Source: Streptomyces ficellus
GTDB taxonomy: Bacteria; Actinomycetota; Actinomycetes; Streptomycetales; Streptomycetaceae
NCBI RefSeq assembly: GCF_030406405.1
Contig: NZ_JAUEPL010000032.1
Span: 1-64,000, forward strand
Reading direction: 5' to 3'
Length of the DNA stretch: 64,000 nucleotides
A program made the position numbers and the translations under genes. Positions 60,901-64,000 of the stretch are shown here, in pieces. The notes below the pieces were generated by a model that was not told the DNA's origin, searched no databases, and was given only the letters and a program-made list of their open reading frames with translations. Position 1 is the first letter of the stretch. The number at the start of each line of letters is the position of its first letter.

Positions 60901-61891
60901 GGACGTAGCTGTTCAGCCATGCAGCTTCGCCGGGCGGCAGTGGTCTCTCGCGGTCGGCGACGGGCAGGGACGGGTGCGCGGTGACGGCATCGGCGCCGGA
61001 CAAGGTGCTCTGGAAAGGGACGACCGGTTCGGCACGCTGTGCGGGGGTAGGGCCCCGCACACACCCGGCGTGGCCCTGGAGCCGGGGAGTGGGACATCCC
61101 GCGCGTCCCCCTGCTCTACGACCGTGCGGTCATTGCCTCCACCGCTCTCAGCACCCGGCTGCGCGCCGCGCGCCGCGCGCCGCACCGGCCGTGCCCTCTA
61201 CGACGACGTCGTGGTGCACCAGCAGGCCGCGATGCCGGAGCAGATCCCCATCCCGTTCCCCGACTCGACGCCGACGATCGGTCGGCGCTCGACTTGACGT
61301 CGTCTTGACGTCGTTGCGGGTCCTGAAGAAGTCCCGCACAGACGTGGAAGCCCTCGACCTCGCTGCCGAGCGGCTACGCCACCTCCAGGACGCCTTCACC
61401 GCAGCGGCCGATCGAGCCCGCGCCACCATGGACCCCCACGCCGACCGCGAGAACATTGACCGAGCGCACCCGGTGCGCGGGGACGCACAGCAGGCACATC
61501 GTCCACACCAGTCCGGCCCGTGCCGCGGCCGGGAGGCCGGCCACTGAGTGCACCCGATGTCGCGCACCCAATGTGCGGGGTGGTGCGCACCGCCGTTGCA
61601 CGTCACTCTCCTCCAGCGAGTGGAGCCCACCGTCCGGGGGTGGACTCCACCGGTTGGGAGTGCACTGCATGATGCGGGAGTGCGCGGTATCGCCGGTGAT
61701 GGTGCCGCGCATCCACTCCGTTCGCACCCGCGCACTTCCCCCAAAGCACCTTGCAGAACCGTCAGGGAGATCGCGTGGGAGCCACTCCAGGGATTAACGG
61801 GCGTCGAGCTACCAGAAACCGGATGAAACGCAGCCGTCCGCAGCCCAGATCATGCCGCGGCACCGGCGTCGAATCAGTTCCGCAACACACT
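60901..61891. other. Nearly 1 kb of decayed or non-coding DNA
   Basis: A plus frame around 61290-61440 reads LRVLKKSRTDVEALDLAAER and LRHLQDAFTAAADRARATMD, helical and coding-like but without a start or family. A near-perfect 12-bp hairpin (GTGGAGCCCACC with GGTGGACTCCAC, 61620-61650, one mismatch) lies beyond. It appears to belong to the same decayed element as the ATPase remnant. Confidence 0.4.
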
Positions 61892-63361
61892 TCAGGCGTC
61901 GGCGAGCAGGGGGTCGTACGGGGTGCTCGTGCGGCGGCCCGACATGAAGGAGAGGAAGTCGCCCACGAAGGCGCTCCGGCCGTAGGCGCCGTCGGTGGCG
62001 GTGAGGTCGCGGTGGAAGGCGGTGCGGAAGAGGGTTCGGTATTCGTCCGCGTCGATGGTCCCGCTGCCGTCCTTGTCGGTGGCGTCGAAGAGCACCTCGG
62101 CGACGCGGATGAGCGCGGGTCCGGCGAGGGAGGGGACCGCGGTGGCGTACTCGTCGGCGCTGACTCGGCCGTCGCCGTCCGTGTCGAGGGTGGCCTGGAG
62201 CTCGCGCCACCAGGCGGCGAAGGCGTCGTAGAGCCGGGTCTCCTCGGGTTCGTCCAGGTCGAGGCGCGTGGAGAGTTCGCGGGCCATGGCGGCGAGGTCG
62301 GGCCAGTCGAGGTGGCCGTCGCCGGTCTGGTCCAGTACCTGGCGGAAGAACTCCGCCGCCGAGCGTCGGCCTTCCCCCGTGCCCGCCGAAGGCCCCGGGG
62401 CCGGGTCGGGGTCGGGGTCGCCGCCCAGCGGTGCGAGGAGGCGGAGCAGGGCCGACGCCCGCTTCATGCGGGCGCGCAGGGCGGCCACGGTCCGGGCGCG
62501 GGGGTCGTCGCTGCCGGGCGAGAGCGAGAGGACTTCGATGATGCCCTCGGCGTTGATCCAGCCCTTGGGCAGGAAGCGAGCGAGCCCGGCGGCGAGGTAG
62601 GCGCCCTGCATGAGGGTCGGCGCGCCGGGCATCTCCGGCAGGCCGGCCCGGCGCCGGTACGGCTCGGGGAGCGAGGCGATGGTGATCGCGCCGAGGAGCG
62701 GACCGGCGATGGCCCGGCCGGCCGCCCACAGCGTCGGCGCGCCGTCGAGCAGTGCCGGGGCGGGCAGGTGGTCGAAGAGCCGGTAGAGGATGACGCGGGC
62801 CGCCTCGGTGTTCTCCAGCTCGTCCTCGACGACCCGGTCGAAGTACCGCCAGAAGTCGTGGAGCTCCTCGGGGAGTTGCCCGGCGTCACCGTCGAGCGCG
62901 GCGAGGAACGCGCGGTACTCGGCGTACATCCGCTCCATCGTGTCCTGGTCGAGCGGCTGGCCGCTCAGCCGGCACATGGTGACGGCGCTCTCGAAGAGGG
63001 TGGCGACCACCCAGGCGCGGGTCGCGGGGTCCATCGCGTCGTAGGCGTGGCCGCGGGAGTCGGAGCCGCTCATGCGGGCGTGCAGCCGGTTGAGGCGGGC
63101 GGCCTCCCGTTCGCGTACCGCCGGGTCGGTGCCGAACATGCGCCGCATGCTGAAGAAGGTGTTGCGGAGCCGGCGCCAGGGGTGGGCGACGAAGGTGGAG
63201 TTGTCGACGAGGGCGGCGCCGATCTGCGGGTGAGCGGCCTCCAGGACGGTGGCGCGGATCACGGCCAGCGCCCAGCGCGGGTCGTCGAAGAAGGCGTCGA
63301 ACTGCGATTCCGGGCCGAACAAGGGTGCCTCATCGGCCGTGCCCGTGGTTCCGGTCGTCAT
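61892..63361 (-). CDS. MpaB/DUF2236-family oxygenase with three EF-hands
   Basis: A 489-residue protein. The N-terminal DUF2236 domain, about residues 15-300, has WALAVIRATVLEAAHPQIGA, WRRLRNTFFSMRRMF and LNRLHARMSGSDSRGHAYDA, followed by DPATRAWVVATLFESA; this is the heme-oxygenase-like fold shared with MpaB and latex-clearing protein. The usual HxxL-like ligand in the WVHATL block is WVVATL here. The C-terminal part, about 335-460, has three EF-hand loops: DQTGDGHLDWPD, DTDGDGRVSADE and DKDGSGTIDADE, suggesting calcium control. Its ATG overlaps the prenyltransferase stop (ATGA), so the pair is coupled. Substrate may be a prenyl chain. Confidence 0.88.
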   Translation of the reverse strand: MTTGTTGTADEAPLFGPESQFDAFFDDPRWALAVIRATVLEAAHPQIGAALVDNSTFVAHPWRRLRNTFFSMRRMFGTDPAVREREAARLNRLHARMSGSDSRGHAYDAMDPATRAWVVATLFESAVTMCRLSGQPLDQDTMERMYAEYRAFLAALDGDAGQLPEELHDFWRYFDRVVEDELENTEAARVILYRLFDHLPAPALLDGAPTLWAAGRAIAGPLLGAITIASLPEPYRRRAGLPEMPGAPTLMQGAYLAAGLARFLPKGWINAEGIIEVLSLSPGSDDPRARTVAALRARMKRASALLRLLAPLGGDPDPDPAPGPSAGTGEGRRSAAEFFRQVLDQTGDGHLDWPDLAAMARELSTRLDLDEPEETRLYDAFAAWWRELQATLDTDGDGRVSADEYATAVPSLAGPALIRVAEVLFDATDKDGSGTIDADEYRTLFRTAFHRDLTATDGAYGRSAFVGDFLSFMSGRRTSTPYDPLLADA

Positions 63362-64000
63362 GATGGGTCTCCGTTCGTCCTGGGCGGCACGTCGCCGAAG
63401 CGGCGGTCGCGGCGCCGGTAGGTGTGCAGGCAGGCGAGGAAGTCGGGGGCCCGGAAGTCCGGCCAGAGCACCTCGGGGAAGACCCACTCGGCGTAGGCGA
63501 CTTGCCAGAGCATGAAGTTGGAGATGCGCTGCTCGCCGGAGGTGCGGATGACCAGGTCCACGTCGGGGGTGTCGGGGAACGGCAGGTGGTCCGCGAAGAG
63601 CCGCTCGGTCACCTCGTCGGCGGGCGTCCTGCTGCGGATCAGCGACTTTGCGGCCTCGACGATGTCCCGGCGCCCGCCGTGGTCGAAGGCGACGGTCAGC
63701 GTCATCCCCCGGTTGCCGGCGGTCAGCGTCGTCAGGTCGGCGAAGTCCCAGGCCAGTTCACGGGGGATACGCGGGTCGGCGACTCCGAGGAAGCGGCAGC
63801 GGATGTTGCGGGCGAGCAGCAGCGGCGCGTGCTTCCGCACGACCCGGCGGACCAGGCGCATCAGGTAGTCGACCTCGGTGCCAGGGCGGTTCCAGTTCTC
63901 GGTGGAGAAGGCGTACAGGCTGAGCCACTCGACGCCGGCGGCCCGGGCCGCCTCGATGATGTCGATGACGGTGGTCTCGGCGGCCCGGTGGCCCGCCGTG
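63358..64000 (-). CDS. uppS: cis-Prenyltransferase (isoprenyl transferase), 5' end outside window
   Basis: An incomplete gene; 213 codons are visible. The visible part starts VIDIIEAARAAGVEWLSLYA and continues FSTENWNRPGTEVDYLM (conserved FSxENWxRP), VAFDHGGRRDIVEAAKSL, DLVIRTSGEQRISNFMLWQV (the RTSGExRxSNF motif) and AYAEWVFPEVLWPDF. These belong to Z-type (undecaprenyl diphosphate) synthases. The HGNRRW start motif lies beyond 64000. It makes a Z-polyprenyl diphosphate from IPP. Coupling to an MpaB-like oxygenase suggests a dedicated pathway; it may be a second copy beside the housekeeping one. Chain length is unknown. Confidence 0.95.
   Translation of the reverse strand, partial: TAGHRAAETTVIDIIEAARAAGVEWLSLYAFSTENWNRPGTEVDYLMRLVRRVVRKHAPLLLARNIRCRFLGVADPRIPRELAWDFADLTTLTAGNRGMTLTVAFDHGGRRDIVEAAKSLIRSRTPADEVTERLFADHLPFPDTPDVDLVIRTSGEQRISNFMLWQVAYAEWVFPEVLWPDFRAPDFLACLHTYRRRDRRFGDVPPRTNGDPS

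Noticed and set aside
1..64000. CRISPR arrays, tRNA or rRNA genes, toxin-antitoxin pairs, prophage or restriction systems
   Set aside because: No regularly spaced repeats, cloverleaf-like sequences, Cas, phage structural or restriction-modification motifs were seen on either strand by reading.

Overview
The window is about 72% G+C with strongly G/C-biased third codon positions, many GTG starts and GGAGG-type ribosome binding sites. Gene families such as DUF5133, the mycothiol-type ArsC, the CmtR-type repressor, SpoIIE/PP2C phosphatases and a GAF-ANTAR regulator all point to a Streptomyces. Frequent strand changes, few long operons, IS scars and at least nine broken genes suggest a chromosome arm or large linear replicon rather than the conserved core. 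No tRNA, rRNA or CRISPR array was seen.

Layout. (1) 0.1-4.3 kb: a DinB/DUF664-type protein, a multidomain SpoIIE phosphatase and an acetyltransferase. (2) 4.5-10.8 kb: a metal and metalloid island. It holds arsC divergent from arsR-acr3-arsO, whose genes overlap by 4 bp; a cmtR-like repressor with a cation transporter; and a second ArsR divergent from a second flavoprotein. Likely operators lie in both divergent gaps. (3) 11-16 kb: an aminoglycoside phosphotransferase-like kinase, a 30-residue membrane peptide, a hemerythrin protein, two abutting gene scraps (cytochrome oxidase and helicase ends) and a zinc alcohol dehydrogenase with its small partner. (4) 16.1-20.2 kb: a glycoside hydrolase-glycosyltransferase fusion, a small protein and UDP-galactopyranose mutase (glf). 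(5) 20.4-31.8 kb: single genes, namely a DUF461 lipoprotein, a DUF4383 membrane protein, an alpha/beta hydrolase, a pyruvyltransferase-like protein, a copper-binding four-helix protein, DUF5133, GAF-ANTAR, an FAD-Rieske oxidoreductase and a second PP2C phosphatase. (6) 32-47.3 kb: a decaying zone. It contains a NmrA/GlxA fusion scar, an AraC gene with two frameshifts, IS5-type remnants, a split acetyltransferase, an intact ISL3 transposase and a DUF4185 remnant. Intact genes lie between them: XRE-cupin with an MFS pump, LysE, a Tat-exported PLP enzyme and a polysaccharide deacetylase. A 19-residue peptide gene at 34.5 kb has a clear ribosome binding site. (7) 47.4-60 kb: a PucR regulator, then a cell-surface glycan operon of DUF3068, GT4, methyltransferase, an AftD-like arabinofuranosyltransferase of 1410 residues, a condensation-like enzyme, methyltransferase, DMT transporter and Trm112-like protein. 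Most junctions overlap by 1-14 bp. (8) 60-64 kb: a transposition-ATPase remnant, then a cis-prenyltransferase (running off the window end) translationally coupled to an MpaB/DUF2236 oxygenase carrying three EF-hands.

The strongest candidates for new biology are the cis-prenyltransferase/EF-hand oxygenase pair, the mycobacterial-type arabinosyltransferase operon in a streptomycete, the hydrolase-transferase fusion beside glf, the arsenic island in which three unrelated proteins end in cysteine-rich tails, and the 19-residue peptide. All functional statements rest on reading motifs by eye. No database search or structure prediction was run.
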